A DNA stretch of 64,000 nucleotides from Prostheceraeus crozeri (lineage: Eukaryota > Platyhelminthes > Polycladida > Euryleptidae). This document shows positions 36,555 through 47,431 of this stretch, one piece after another. A program made the translations under genes and the position numbers. Numbering within the stretch: position 1 is the stretch's first letter; each line of letters starts with the position of its first letter. Below the pieces are notes generated by a model. That model saw only the letters and a program-made list of their open reading frames with translations, searched no databases and was not told the DNA's origin. The stretch lies in contig CAJQUW010007443.1 of the NCBI GenBank assembly GCA_907163375.1, positions 1 to 64,000 on the forward strand, in the 5' to 3' direction.

Positions 36555-37010
36555 ATGAATCCAACTGCCTCATTTTATTCACGACCCTCCTATGTAAGTG
36601 GCGGAGGACAAATTTACATCGGTGCTCGCCGCCAACGTGGAGGTAGCATACTTGGTGCACTGAAATCTGTTGTATCACCTCTCATATCCAATGTCGGTAG
36701 ATCTTTAAAACGAAATGTTTTAAGTAATGCCGTTGGTTTTGCTGGTGATGTTGCTAGTGATCTTTCCAGAGGTAGAAGTTTTAAGAGCAGTTTGTTGAAT
36801 CGTGGGAAGGAACGCGGTTTAAAAACATTGAAGCAGACCATTGCTGGTGTTACTCAAGGAAAGAAATCACCTAAACGAATGAAAAAAGGAAGGAGGAAAC
36901 ATCGCGGAGCTGGTAAGGTGCGATCTTCAGTCAAAAGGCATTCACGCAAACGTCGCAGAGGCTCTAATCATTCATCAGGCGCTAAACGACGACGCTGCTA
37001 TAACTTCTAA
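36555..37010 (+). CDS. Small basic pVI/pX-like virion protein, copy B (151 aa)
   Basis: The N-terminus SYVSGGGQIYIGARRQRGGS has Gly-Gly contexts resembling adenain cleavage sites, followed by an amphipathic segment (ILGALKSVVSPLISNVGRSL) and a very basic C-terminus (KRHSRKRRRG). It combines features of adenovirus pVI (membrane-active) and pX (DNA-condensing). It sits directly before the capsid gene. The copy A gene is split by copia. Confidence 0.68.
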   Translation: MNPTASFYSRPSYVSGGGQIYIGARRQRGGSILGALKSVVSPLISNVGRSLKRNVLSNAVGFAGDVASDLSRGRSFKSSLLNRGKERGLKTLKQTIAGVTQGKKSPKRMKKGRRKHRGAGKVRSSVKRHSRKRRRGSNHSSGAKRRRCYNF

Positions 37011-37012
37011 TC

Positions 37013-38290
37013 ATGGAGTGTAAAACTTCCGGTTTTTGTTTGTTCGATCAACAAGCCATACAGACAGATATTCTTAGTTCAAGTATTGTAGATTATCATC
37101 CTCGAACAGCTGAGAATGCTGGCCCCATTGAATTTGTTATTCCTGGTGGTAGTGATGACTACATAGATTTGAGTTATGCGATGCTTGATTTGAGGTTTAG
37201 AATTCAGCAAGCAGATGGAACTGCTATTGACGATGCACATAAAGTTGGACTGAACAATTTACCATTGACTACATTACTTCGTGATGTTTCTCTAACGATT
37301 GGAGAGCAGCAGGTGGAAGGTGGTCAAAGCGATTATCCCTATAAATCATATTTCAATCATGTATCACAGTTTCATCCAGCAGCACAAAAAAGTCATATGG
37401 AAGCCATGGGATGGTACAGAGATGAAGCAGGAAAATTTGATGTTGAAACAAACAGTGGCTTTGTAAAGCGATCTGCTATGATTAAAGATAGTAGAGTATG
37501 TCAGCTATATGGTCCGCTGAATTTAGACTTCTTTAGACAGTCAAAGTTTTTACTCTGTAATACCAGCATGCGACTCAAGCTGACATTGAATAAGCCTGAA
37601 TTTGCGCTGAATGCATTTGCTAAAGTTGACAATTTTAGAATTCATGTGGAAGATATTGCACTTTACATTCGTCGAGTAGTACCGAATCCAAGTGTCATTA
37701 GAGGGCATGCTGAAGGCCTTAACCGCCAAAATGCCATTTACCCCGTTCAGCATACAAAGCTTCTCACCTTTACAATTCCGAAAGATCAAAAGAGTTTCAT
37801 GAAAGATGGCCTCTTTCCATCGGAAGCACCGAAGCTCCTCATGGTGGCAATGGTTGAAAATGATGCATTTAATGGTAATATAAAGAAGAATCCTTTCAAT
37901 TTTAAACACAATCAGTTAAGTGAAATTGCTTTACGTGTAAATGGTGTGAGTCATCCTGGTCCACCCTACAAACCAGATTTTGCTGCGGATCAATTTATGC
38001 GCAGTTATGTTGATTTTATGGATGTCTTCGGCTTCTACAATACGGATGACACCAACGGACTCACTATGAAAGAGTTTAAGAATGGATATACTATTTATGC
38101 ATTTGATTTGACTGCTGACAGCGATATTAGTGCACCCTATCGTCAAGCGAACGTGCCTCATAATATTCGTTTGGATTTGACGTTCAAAAGAACACTACCT
38201 GAGACGATCAATGTATTAATTTATGCAGTCTTCGATTCAAATATTGAAATTACAAAGTATCGTGACGTGATTCTTCAGTATAATCGTTAA
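37013..38290 (+). CDS. Double-jelly-roll major capsid protein, copy B (425 aa)
   Basis: Same family and length as copy A; starts two bases after the previous stop and overlaps the protease ATG by one base. Expected to form hexon-like trimers of an icosahedral particle. Confidence 0.9.
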   Translation: MECKTSGFCLFDQQAIQTDILSSSIVDYHPRTAENAGPIEFVIPGGSDDYIDLSYAMLDLRFRIQQADGTAIDDAHKVGLNNLPLTTLLRDVSLTIGEQQVEGGQSDYPYKSYFNHVSQFHPAAQKSHMEAMGWYRDEAGKFDVETNSGFVKRSAMIKDSRVCQLYGPLNLDFFRQSKFLLCNTSMRLKLTLNKPEFALNAFAKVDNFRIHVEDIALYIRRVVPNPSVIRGHAEGLNRQNAIYPVQHTKLLTFTIPKDQKSFMKDGLFPSEAPKLLMVAMVENDAFNGNIKKNPFNFKHNQLSEIALRVNGVSHPGPPYKPDFAADQFMRSYVDFMDVFGFYNTDDTNGLTMKEFKNGYTIYAFDLTADSDISAPYRQANVPHNIRLDLTFKRTLPETINVLIYAVFDSNIEITKYRDVILQYNR

Positions 38291-38751
38291 TGAGTTGGTT
38301 GACTGCTGACGATATTAAGACTAAAGTGCAGCGTAATGCAGACGAAGCGACGTTGAAAGCTTTCGATAATGTCTATTCACTCGATACCTTACCACCTGCA
38401 GTAAATCACTATCCCATCTTTATTGTGCTAAACACTCATTCGCAGAATTTAGGCGGTGAGCATTGGAAAGCGATCTTTATTGGAGAAGACCGACGTGGTG
38501 AACTATTTGACTCTCTTGCTCAACCTCCAAATATACCAACACAGCAGTGGTTGAGAAAACATACGCGTCAATATCAGCGAAATGAACGCATACTACAACA
38601 TCCACTTTCATCAACGTGTGGTGCTTTTGTACTGTACTTCATCTTAAAACGTTTACATGTATCTCGATTTGTATCTGTTATTCAAAACTTTTCATGTAAT
38701 CCATCCTCTAATGAAAAAATGATTTGTAAGTTCTATCATGATTTGAAATAA
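38290..38751 (+). CDS. Adenain-like cysteine protease, copy B (153 aa)
   Basis: Catalytic His (GEHWKA), acidic (LFDSL), Gln (LQHP) and Cys (STCGAF) are all present; the product looks identical to that of copy A. Last gene of the + strand array. Confidence 0.9.
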   Translation: MSWLTADDIKTKVQRNADEATLKAFDNVYSLDTLPPAVNHYPIFIVLNTHSQNLGGEHWKAIFIGEDRRGELFDSLAQPPNIPTQQWLRKHTRQYQRNERILQHPLSSTCGAFVLYFILKRLHVSRFVSVIQNFSCNPSSNEKMICKFYHDLK

Positions 38752-38777
38752 AAACATCATGTTGGAAAAATTGTTTT
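38752..38777. terminator. Bidirectional poly(A) signals, copy B
   Basis: AATAAAAAC on the + strand just after the protease stop and TTTTTTATTTTAC for the minus-strand TBP-like gene. Confidence 0.55.
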
Positions 38778-39323
38778 TTATTTTACAATCCGCTGGGTGC
38801 GTACATACTCGATGAGATAGTCTAGGATCACATTTGCTTGTACATGAGATTTTAGTCCAGTAATGATCACTTTACTATTATGAAAGATTGCCACATGTAC
38901 AGGTAACCAACAACTAATGAGAGCTGCAGGAAAAAGTTCGGGTTCATAACACAAATTGTAACTGCTGGTACGAATCTTCAAAAATGATACACTTTCATTC
39001 AATTGAGTAGAGATCACCATATTGTTCACAGTCAGATTCGACATCACACACCTCTCCTTCTTCCATATCCGACGTAGTAGTCTCTGTAGCTCTAAGCGCA
39101 TTGACTGCGCCGATGAATGAGAAAAGGCGCCGAGAATCTGTACAGTCCCATTTGGGAAGAGTTGAAGATTCCGTGAATTGTTCATCTTCACCACTAACAT
39201 TTGAGGTCGGCCCGGGTAATACTTGCTGTTTGGAAGGTGTTGGTGTAATGTTGTGAGATCGATTTTGGTGTAGAGTCTGAAGCGACGGAGAATGTTGACG
39301 ATGGTGTAGCGATGGCGCTTCAT
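38778..39323 (-). CDS. TATA-binding-protein-like protein, copy B (181 aa)
   Basis: Two TBP repeats as in copy A: repeat 1 with YTIVNIL, KIDLTTL, SKYYPGRPQMLVVKM and LQLFPNGTVQILGA; repeat 2 with VNNMVIST, YEPELFPAALIS and AIFHNSKVIITGLKS. Differences from copy A are conservative (DNMV/NNMV, QLSE/QLNE). There is no N-terminal extension of the kind found in host TBP, so this is a minimal core. No intron is visible. Next to two paralogous small proteins on the same strand. Confidence 0.82.
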   Translation of the reverse strand: MKRHRYTIVNILRRFRLYTKIDLTTLHQHLPNSKYYPGRPQMLVVKMNNSRNLQLFPNGTVQILGAFSHSSAQSMRLELQRLLRRIWKKERCVMSNLTVNNMVISTQLNESVSFLKIRTSSYNLCYEPELFPAALISCWLPVHVAIFHNSKVIITGLKSHVQANVILDYLIEYVRTQRIVK

Positions 39324-39645
39324 GATGAAAGAATGAGTAAATTGAGCGATGTACCTTCCTTTTATACTTTTCCCAACTACCTTGATGAAATGTGAAGTTA
39401 GTATGAAGTTGGGAATGATAGAGTTGAATTCGCCGATTGTTGACGCGCAACCAGATGCGATTTCCAATACGTGAATGTCTTTTCATATAGAAGTATTTCA
39501 AATCCTTCATGATATGATGTAGAGATTGAAAATGACGATAAGATAAAGCAAACTCTCTTCTCACATTTCCAGTTGAATCTTTGAAATAGACGTTTCGATC
39601 ATGATCCGTTTCAATACGTTGTAGGGAATCTAATTTCCAACTCAT
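38995..39645 (-). CDS. Small conserved protein, paralogue 2, copy B (up to 216 aa)
   Basis: The N-terminal 100 residues match copy A. The frame then continues past the TGA of copy A (TCA here) as a Ser/Thr/His-rich tail that overlaps the TBP-like gene in another frame and ends in an acidic stretch (TSDMEEGEVCDVESDCEQ). I trust only the first ~100 residues; the tail may be a by-product of the TBP-like reading frame. Confidence 0.5.
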   Translation of the reverse strand: MSWKLDSLQRIETDHDRNVYFKDSTGNVRREFALSYRHFQSLHHIMKDLKYFYMKRHSRIGNRIWLRVNNRRIQLYHSQLHTNFTFHQGSWEKYKRKVHRSIYSFFHHEAPSLHHRQHSPSLQTLHQNRSHNITPTPSKQQVLPGPTSNVSGEDEQFTESSTLPKWDCTDSRRLFSFIGAVNALRATETTTSDMEEGEVCDVESDCEQYGDLYSIE

Positions 39646-39667
39646 GGTGCGTGGTAGTCATGTCTGA

Positions 39668-40024
39668 TTAAGATTTGCATAGTAGGGCGATGAACTCACG
39701 ACGAATAAATGTCATGATGGAGCGATGTATGTATCTTCTATACTTCTCCCAATTGTATTTGCGAAATGAGAAACAGTTTGCGGAATGAGAATGGCAGATT
39801 TGAATTTCATTGTTGCGACGTTGAAGCCAAACTTGATCACCCAAGGAGATGAATCTTAATGTTTCAAAATATTCCAAATCCCTCATGATATCATTGAGGT
39901 TGACAAATTGTCGCCATGTTAATGTAATACCCCTTGATGAATGACCATGAGAATTTTTGAAATGTACGTTTCCATTACGATCAACTCTGATATATTGTAG
40001 AGAGTCCAAAATCCAAGTCTTCAT
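39668..40024 (-). CDS. Small conserved protein, paralogue 1, copy B (118 aa)
   Basis: First ATG at 40024. Conserved points shared with paralogue 2: W-x-LDSLQ, NVHFKNS, R-x4-LTWRQF, IMRDLEYF, WEKYRR. It is separated from penton-like gene 1 by only 35 bp on the opposite strand. Confidence 0.6.
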   Translation of the reverse strand: MKTWILDSLQYIRVDRNGNVHFKNSHGHSSRGITLTWRQFVNLNDIMRDLEYFETLRFISLGDQVWLQRRNNEIQICHSHSANCFSFRKYNWEKYRRYIHRSIMTFIRREFIALLCKS

Positions 40025-40059
40025 GATGTTATGCAAAGTCGCAGATCAGCAATATAAAA
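40025..40059. promoter_or_regulatory. Very short divergent intergenic region, copy B
   Basis: 35 bp between two ATGs on opposite strands, containing AATATAAAAA directly before the + strand ATG. Promoters for both genes must overlap the opposing coding sequences or lie upstream with splicing. Confidence 0.4.
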
Positions 40060-41460
40060 ATGTCGTTTTATCATATTTTGCTTAGCAATGTGCCTACAAA
40101 GAGATTTGCTAGTAATCGAGCCGCACTCTTTTCTACTCCCATTGATCATACACAACAGCTAAATGGAAATTTGGAAGTGGGTGTCACTCAACTTGTTTAT
40201 AGCAACTGTGTCTATACTTTTGATCATGAGGTGATGACTATTAATATGAGACGCACAGCTGCTTACCAATGTGAAAAGGGCTGCCGAGTATACATTCCAC
40301 AGTGGCCAAAGAAAGATCTCTTATCATGTAAAAAGTTTATATATGATTTCTTGAATAAAGCGTGTAAACATATCATCCAATTTACTCCGCACAATGATGA
40401 TTATAATTATGTACATCATGTAGTTGAGAAAGATTGGATTGTTGGTTTAAGTCCAAGTTTAAGAAATGATTTAGGTTACCTCGCCAGCGCCTTAACAAGC
40501 TATGATAATTATAACGTTAATTACCACCCAAGTGGTTGTAAAGATTTGATTTACAAAGAGAAAGCTTATTATGTAGATCTTATTCCAAGAAATGAGAAGA
40601 CGTTGGTGAAGAAGATTGTGATTAAGGCAAGAAAGACAAACATGACTCCTGAAACATTATTGAAGAAATTTAATTAACTCCTTCGAGTTGATGGTAAACA
40701 AGTGGCAACATTGACTTATACGAAATCAACGGATCAAATCGTCATTAGTAAATTAGATGATGATGATGATCTAGTATTAGTTTGTTCAGAAGATTTTCAT
40801 CAGTTCTTACGACATCGTTCTGCAGCTGTTCATGGAAAATTTGATATGCGCTATTTAAAATGTGATGGATCAAATCAAGTTGATAAAGAATGGATCGTAT
40901 CTTTATACAGAAAGTGTGTAGAGCCTTTCGGTGGTATCTTACATGAAACAAGAGTGTTGATGCCTCGCGTTATTACTTCGGTTAAATTGGTTGTAGATTA
41001 TTTAAATGAAGTGATTAATGAGCAACATATTTTATTTTCTGAAAAAGAAGGTACTTTGTCTCTCACTATAAGTGGAAAAGGTATTGAACTAATTATGGAT
41101 AAAACTCTAATGGACATTTTGGGTTTTGATCAAAATATCTTTAAAAGTGGTACTGTAACCAAAGCTAGCGCAGACATGTCGCTATCGCGTCGTATTAACT
41201 ATTTTCAGATATATTCCAATATTGGTGAAGATGTACGTGTGGGAGATGTTGAAGCTCCATTGCTAGCAATGATACCATACCAGCCAAAAAGCTGCAGTAT
41301 TTCATCTGAGCATACTTTCAAGAAAGTGCATTATACAAAGCTGAAATCAAACTACATCCCACAAATTGATATTGCAATTTATGACGATGCTGGTGCGTTG
41401 ATTCCTTTTCATAAAGATGCTGTGACAAGTATCACACTCCATTTCCGAATGAAGAGTTAA
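40060..41460 (+). pseudogene. Penton-like / minor capsid protein 1, copy B (nonsense)
   Basis: Same protein as at 10518-11916. TAA at 40675-40677 replaces a Tyr codon of copy A; the frame then resumes from about 40681 to the stop at 41460. The C-terminal region (VGDVEAPLLAMIPYQPKS ... SITLHFRMKS) is intact here, while copy A is frameshifted there. The stop overlaps the next ATG (TAATG). Confidence 0.84.
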
Positions 41461-43019
41461 TGCAAACGTATGCTAATATATTTTCCAATGTGAATAATAT
41501 GGAAAGTGAAAATAAGGACTCGTTTCTAATCTACTTGCCCAGTAATGCTTCTATGAATAAATTTCCCAAAAATAAACCATCAGACTATCGAGTAGAATTA
41601 AATCGCCCACTACATCTAGAAGGTGAATGGGAGGTTGGCGTTTCTAGTATTTGCTATGATAGCAATATTCAGAATGTGAATGATTTGGAAGAAATGATAT
41701 TGACTCCTCGCACCCATGATGGAATAACGATGAATAATGCATTTCAGTTCCCATACAATTTAACATCAGATGGAAAGTGGAACTATGAATGGATTCAGAT
41801 AAAATCAGATTCTTATGAACCATTTGGGAATGAGAAAATTATTAACGCATTCCATAGTGGTAATACTTCCATCATGAAGAATAAAAATCAGAAAGCTTAT
41901 GAGTTTACTATCTATCATTGGAGTGGGAGACAGTTCCTTCGCTTTCATTCTTTTACTAAAGGTCTTACACTGAGGTTGGATAATGAATTCTATCAACATC
42001 TTGGTTTTGGTCATGGACTACATCTAACGTCAATTGCTACTGCAAATGTTAAAAAAGTTTATTCAAATCGAATCAACAAATTTCATTATAGATTTAAAAT
42101 ATTTGATGAAGATGTTGTAGAATGCGAAGAACGCATCATTTTGAAAAAGCGTGGTGTTCAACCTTTATCACTTATTGAGTTAGTAAAACGATGGGATGAG
42201 ACTGTGGGTAAGAAGTATGGAGAGAAAATTATGGCGGACAAAAATAAGTTGGTTATTCAGAAATATAATGACAAACTTACAGTTTATTTCTCTCCAACCT
42301 TGCGTCATTTTGTAAGACATTATACACCTATTATTGGAAGCGGTGTGGTGTATGCTTCTCATGAATATCACACTAAAGCTGATTCAGTTAATGATGAATG
42401 GTGGGTGGACATCTATGGTGATCGCATCAAGAAAATTTACCAGTCTTATGAAGAATCTAAAGTTGCTATCAATACAATGCCGCGTCTATATCATACAGTT
42501 GAAAGCTTCATTCATGTAGTAAATCCTTATATACAACAGAAGTTGAAGCATGTGATGAAAAGTAAATATGATGTAAAGACACACCACATTTCGTTTTCAA
42601 TTGAAAATCAACGCGTTGTTCTGAAACTGGGCGATAACATTCAATGTCAATTGAGTAAAAATTTGAAAAAACTCTTTGGTTTTTCAATGCTACAAACAGT
42701 GTTTGCTGCTGCGCATACGATTGGTATAGAAACACCAATGACACTTGATAAACATGAACAGCACCTTTACATTCAAAGTGATTTGATTCTACCTATTGCT
42801 GTTGGTGAGAAAAAAGAATACATTTTACGTGATTTCATTCATGATAAAGACGCTTCATATGGAATAGTCGAGAAGATGTTTGAATCTATTTTCTATCATC
42901 CCGTCGTCAAACAAACTATACCCTCTATTGCTATCAAAATTACCAATGGTTTACAAGAGTGCATCCATGTGAAAGATACTAAATCCCTCGTAACTTTAGT
43001 GTTTCGGAAAACAAAGTGA
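41460..43019 (+). CDS. Penton-like / minor capsid protein 2, copy B (519 aa)
   Basis: Intact here. Opens with a short tail, then FLIYLPSNASMNKFPKNKPSDYRVEL and HLEGEWEVGVSSICY, the module seen at the start of many Polinton structural proteins. The middle repeats features of penton-like protein 1 (YFSPTLRHFVRHYTP against CSEDFHQFLRHRS; PRLYHTVESFIHVVNPYI against PRVITSVKLVVDYLNEV), showing that the two arose by duplication. Position beside the capsid and protease genes supports a virion role; penton is the best guess. Confidence 0.72.
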   Translation: MQTYANIFSNVNNMESENKDSFLIYLPSNASMNKFPKNKPSDYRVELNRPLHLEGEWEVGVSSICYDSNIQNVNDLEEMILTPRTHDGITMNNAFQFPYNLTSDGKWNYEWIQIKSDSYEPFGNEKIINAFHSGNTSIMKNKNQKAYEFTIYHWSGRQFLRFHSFTKGLTLRLDNEFYQHLGFGHGLHLTSIATANVKKVYSNRINKFHYRFKIFDEDVVECEERIILKKRGVQPLSLIELVKRWDETVGKKYGEKIMADKNKLVIQKYNDKLTVYFSPTLRHFVRHYTPIIGSGVVYASHEYHTKADSVNDEWWVDIYGDRIKKIYQSYEESKVAINTMPRLYHTVESFIHVVNPYIQQKLKHVMKSKYDVKTHHISFSIENQRVVLKLGDNIQCQLSKNLKKLFGFSMLQTVFAAAHTIGIETPMTLDKHEQHLYIQSDLILPIAVGEKKEYILRDFIHDKDASYGIVEKMFESIFYHPVVKQTIPSIAIKITNGLQECIHVKDTKSLVTLVFRKTK

Positions 43020-43198
43020 AGTCATTGTGACATGTTTATTGAAATAAAAATATGTATATGAAAAAGTCTTTTCACAGATATAGGGGGAATGAGCTAACTG
43101 TAGGCATATATTCACAAGGAAGAAACGATCTCATGCGATACATAAAACAACCATGTATATCTACAAAAAGCAACATCAAAATACTGAGTTAAAGTTGA
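43020..43198. terminator. Convergent 3' ends, copy B
   Basis: GAAATAAAAATATG shortly after the penton-like stop provides a poly(A) signal. The intergenic stretch mirrors 8803-8981 of copy A. Confidence 0.5.
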
Positions 43199-46100
43199 TT
43201 ATGTCAATACATCTCCTGAATGTGGTAGCGTGAGTTTTATTCTTTTGGGTGGAGGTATGTTTGTGTCAGGATGTCCATGTGGAAGAGATGTGTTATGTCC
43301 TATCCAACACCTCTTATCTTCCCATGCTGAAAGTGCTCGTTTCTTGAACGTGTACGTTTTCACAGTATGAACTTGAGATTTTAAGATTGTCATATTGACA
43401 AACGTTATCGTTTTATTTTTATAGGCCTTCTTATAGGACCGATGTTTCATTTTGTGAACAATGGATTTTGATATACCTTTAGCACGCTTAATACTATCTG
43501 CACATTCTTTTAATTTCATGGAATACATTTTAGGACGGAGGAGAATCATTTCATCTATTTCCTTTCCTGCTGTTTCATCCTTAAAACAACCAAGTTTGGC
43601 TTTATTCTGTATGGAATAGAGTGGATGAGTAGGATTGTAGTTAGATGTGTCGAAATATTTTTCTAATGACTTGCCTACTTCATTAAAATTTAAATCTTTT
43701 TGAGTGGTAATTCCTAAAAAGAAACTATCTGTATCACCACCCAGCAAGCGAACCTCTTTTACGAGAGGGCATGGTTTTAATATTTTGTTGAAGAGTTGAT
43801 ACATTTCAAGCTTGGAATAATCTAAAACGGCTTGCCCAATATAGATGGGTTTGCACAACTCAACTTTTGATTTTATCATTTTAACACCTACAAGATCCTC
43901 ATCGATGATGTCTCTATCAATGAAAAGAGGTGATGAGGTCAATTTGTGATATTTTTGTTCATCAACGACTAGTTTGTAGTTCATACGTTTTCTAATATCC
44001 TCCATGGTCTTTCCGAAAAGACTGTTATTCTTATATTTATAAAAATCCTTTTCAAAATTATTTTGGGCGAGTGCACGTTTTTGACTGTTACTATCTATGT
44101 AGGGTTTGAGGAAGGCTTTTTGCCTAAATTTGATAATGCGGTGAACTGACTTTAGAAGCATGCCCATTTCTAAATAGAATTTTAGTATGCAGAAGTGTAC
44201 GAGATAATTTTTCTTATCATATTGGGTGAGTAAAAGTCTGCGGCATGGTTTGTACCTTGGCTGTCCACACTCTGTTAAGTTATTATGAAATTGTGACATG
44301 AATGGTGAAAACATATCTTCAGTCACTTCACCAGATTCAGGTGCGAGTGGGAAATCAGCAGTTTTATTTTTAATGCTATTTGGATAAATCAAATCCACTT
44401 CAAAATAATATCCCCAATCACCTTCATCTGGAATCTTCAGTATGTTTGAAGGGTTGGAGTAATACTCAAGCTCATCTTGATTTAACCAACTAAACTCGGA
44501 ATGAGGTAGTGGTTTAGACAGTGAACTTCCATATAAATTATTTTGGTCATAGTACTTAAGGTGGATATGATCATCACCTACTGTTTCAGATTTTATATGA
44601 TGTTTATTTACAAATGTGAGACCACCGCGTATTCCGCGCTCAAATATATTATACATCTCCGGGTCTTGTAAGAGATGAATGGTCTCACCAGTCATTTTAA
44701 AGGCTGATTTAAAGGACATGGCTGGTAGACTGACAAAGTGGACAGGATCTAATTTGTCTTCTTCTAATGCCACTCGTCGAAATTCCTGAAAGACATCAGC
44801 CAGCAAAATGACATCTAATTCTAAGTAAGCGATCATATAATCGCCAAACGTTTTACATTCAAATTTTAACCATGCCTCTTGAGCATGTCCATAATCTTCT
44901 ACTGGACAATCTTCACCCGTCAAATCGTTTTGGAATTTGTCAATGGAAGGAAGGGTTGTTTCATTTAGTTTAGACGTTGAGCTAAAATACGCATAAGGAA
45001 AGACTCCTTTGCGAGTGATTATTTCATCCGTTAAGTTTGGATAGTGTTTCTTCAAAGTTTGACTATGGGGAAGAAACTTGAGATTACGAACGAGAGAAGC
45101 TAGTGACGCTGACATGAATTGGAATGAATCTAAAAATTTTATTTCGAAGAAGACTGTCTTATTTTCTTTAGTTTTATCTACTGGTACTTTTGCTGTCATT
45201 GCCATGAATTTTTCTCTCGTTTGTGCTATTACATTAAACTGCCACGATTTCATCTGGCTCAACCCTCCTTTTATGAGCATATGACTGTCATAGCCCTTAA
45301 AGTTATGAAAAATGACGGGTAGTACACGACGTCTCAACCTAAGTGAAAAGTTACATTTGGAGCAGAGTGCGTTTCTAAATTTACCAGTGATGTGATCATG
45401 ATCACGCACTTTCTTAATTTTATCGTCATCAAACGTTTTATGACATTTAGGGCACGATGTGCAACTTTCAAATTTCTGTTTGTCTTCATCTGACATATGT
45501 AGTGACTTACGCTGCAATTGGTGAATCATATGATTGTTGAAATTTAGCAGCTTTATCGAGAAATTCTAGAAATTTTGAAATGCAATCTTCACCTTGCCAA
45601 GTATGCATTTTGTTTTGTCTATTCCTAAAGTGGTCATGCCATACTTCATAGCAGGATATGGCTGCTGGCTTGTGGATGATATCATCAATGTAGCATTCTA
45701 TGTCTGCGTAAATGACACGCAGGGGACTTAATTCTTCACCATCATCCCTATGTGAAAATATTTTATCTTTCGGCATGCGTTCCATTTGTAATTTACCTCG
45801 CTTGCACCATTCATAGTGAGTTTCAAATTTATCTTTACTCCAAAAGGAGCGGATGCAGCGGTCGCATACAAAATGTTCACCTCTTTTAGAGTGCCCCAAG
45901 TGAGTGTACAAGCGAGAGATTTTGGGAATACCACAGTAGTGCCATTCCTCGCTATCATCTTGTTTTACTAATAAGAGGTTGACTACACGTTCATAACAAG
46001 TTGAACGTGAATTATAGCGGGCACCCTTCAACCCCTTCTCCCACACGTGAACGACAATTTTAATCTTATTATGTTTTTCGAGCGTTTCTACATCTTTGAT

Positions 46101-47174
46101 TTTCATGTTGTTACTATCACAACCTTCAAAGTCTAGTTCATCCTCCCACTGTCTATAGCTATAGGTGCGATCTCGGTGCGCGTTGATATCATTATAGTGA
46201 AGGATGGATAGGACTGCATATTTGAAACACTGTGATTTACAATCGACATTGATGACAGCTTTCTTATTATACAACGTTTTTGGTAGTTTAAATGTACCTC
46301 GAGCTGCATGACTTTCTAATAGTGAAATTTTGAATATGGCTGAGTCCACACCATCAAAAATGAGAGCGCTGTCGCGTTGATTGAATTTATCTACATTTGA
46401 TTTTAAACATTGAATGTGAAAATTTAGCCAAGACTCGCAGTCTACAACTTCGGTTGCGGAAGAGGAAGGAACATGAAACTGTATTCTCTCCGTCACTTGA
46501 CCCGTTTGAAAATCTATCTTAATATATTTTAGTTTAAGGTAGATGAGCGCCTTCATTCTAAAATTGTCTAAATTGTTGAAGAGCGCTTCGATAATGTTAG
46601 AATTTTGAAGGAGCCACTCAGGAAAATCTACTATTTGAGTATTGGACTCCATGCAGTAGTCGCGTACTAAATTATTATGTGAAACATTAATGAGGGAGAT
46701 GGTAGAGGTACCGTTGGTGTAGTGATCACTTGCATGCGTGTGTTGAAGTCTGTGCGAAGATCGCTGAAAGTGACTATCAAAAGAAAGAGGGCACAAATCG
46801 CAAGGAAAGGAGATGTCATCGTCAGAATCAACTTCACCTCCGGAGATTGACGCCGCTTTGCGTTGACACACACGTTGTTTGATGTGTCGAAGGAGACTGT
46901 GCTTCCTTGTAAACATATCTCCGCAGTCGGCACATTCCCACTCGTTGCCTTGTCGCCAGAGTCCTGAGCTGGAACTCACATCACCTGAAAGAGAAATCAT
47001 TCTATCATCTCTGTTCAAGTCTCAGTGTATCGTTACAACCTACTTTGACTCAACAACTCTAAACTTTCCTCGAGAAGGGAGGGCGTTGGTGATGAAGTTG
47101 ATGCCTGAAACTGAGGAAGATGCTATTAGCCACACGTTTGAGGGAGATGAGTGAAGAAATTTTCAACTTACCAT
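43199..47174 (-). pseudogene. Protein-primed family B DNA polymerase with zinc fingers, copy B (frameshift)
   Basis: Exons: ATG at 47172-47174, 47044-47104, then 46984 to 43199. The first finger region is intact (CADCGDMFTRKHSLLRH), as are the second finger (CDLCPLSFDSHFQ) and the third (CDRCIRSFWSKDKFETH). Exonuclease and polymerase motifs are as in copy A, with the normal Tyr in motif A. One extra base near 45522 shifts the frame between the exonuclease I region and the HNH-like zinc cluster, giving two overlapping frames (45507-47018 and 43199-45529). This is the only break seen in this copy's polymerase. Confidence 0.93.
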
Positions 47175-47431
47175 TTCAACGAAATCGAGTTTAAGGTTGA
47201 TACTTCAACAAGATAGAGACTTCACGAGAGAGCAGTTTACTTGTACGCCTCAAATATAGAATTCGTCAGTGAACACTTCACTTATATGTCACAAAGACAG
47301 AGTGAAATGACACGAATGTCACTTTACATATATACTTTCGTATTCATCATTCATTGGCTGTTCATTCTGATTGGTTGCTTGTTGATACTTAAGAATTAGA
47401 AAACATTTCCAAGTTATTATTCACAGTCAAC
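47175..47431. promoter_or_regulatory. Divergent promoter region, copy B
   Basis: Mirror of 4591-4829. TATATA at about 47327-47335 serves the minus-strand polymerase. Confidence 0.5.
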
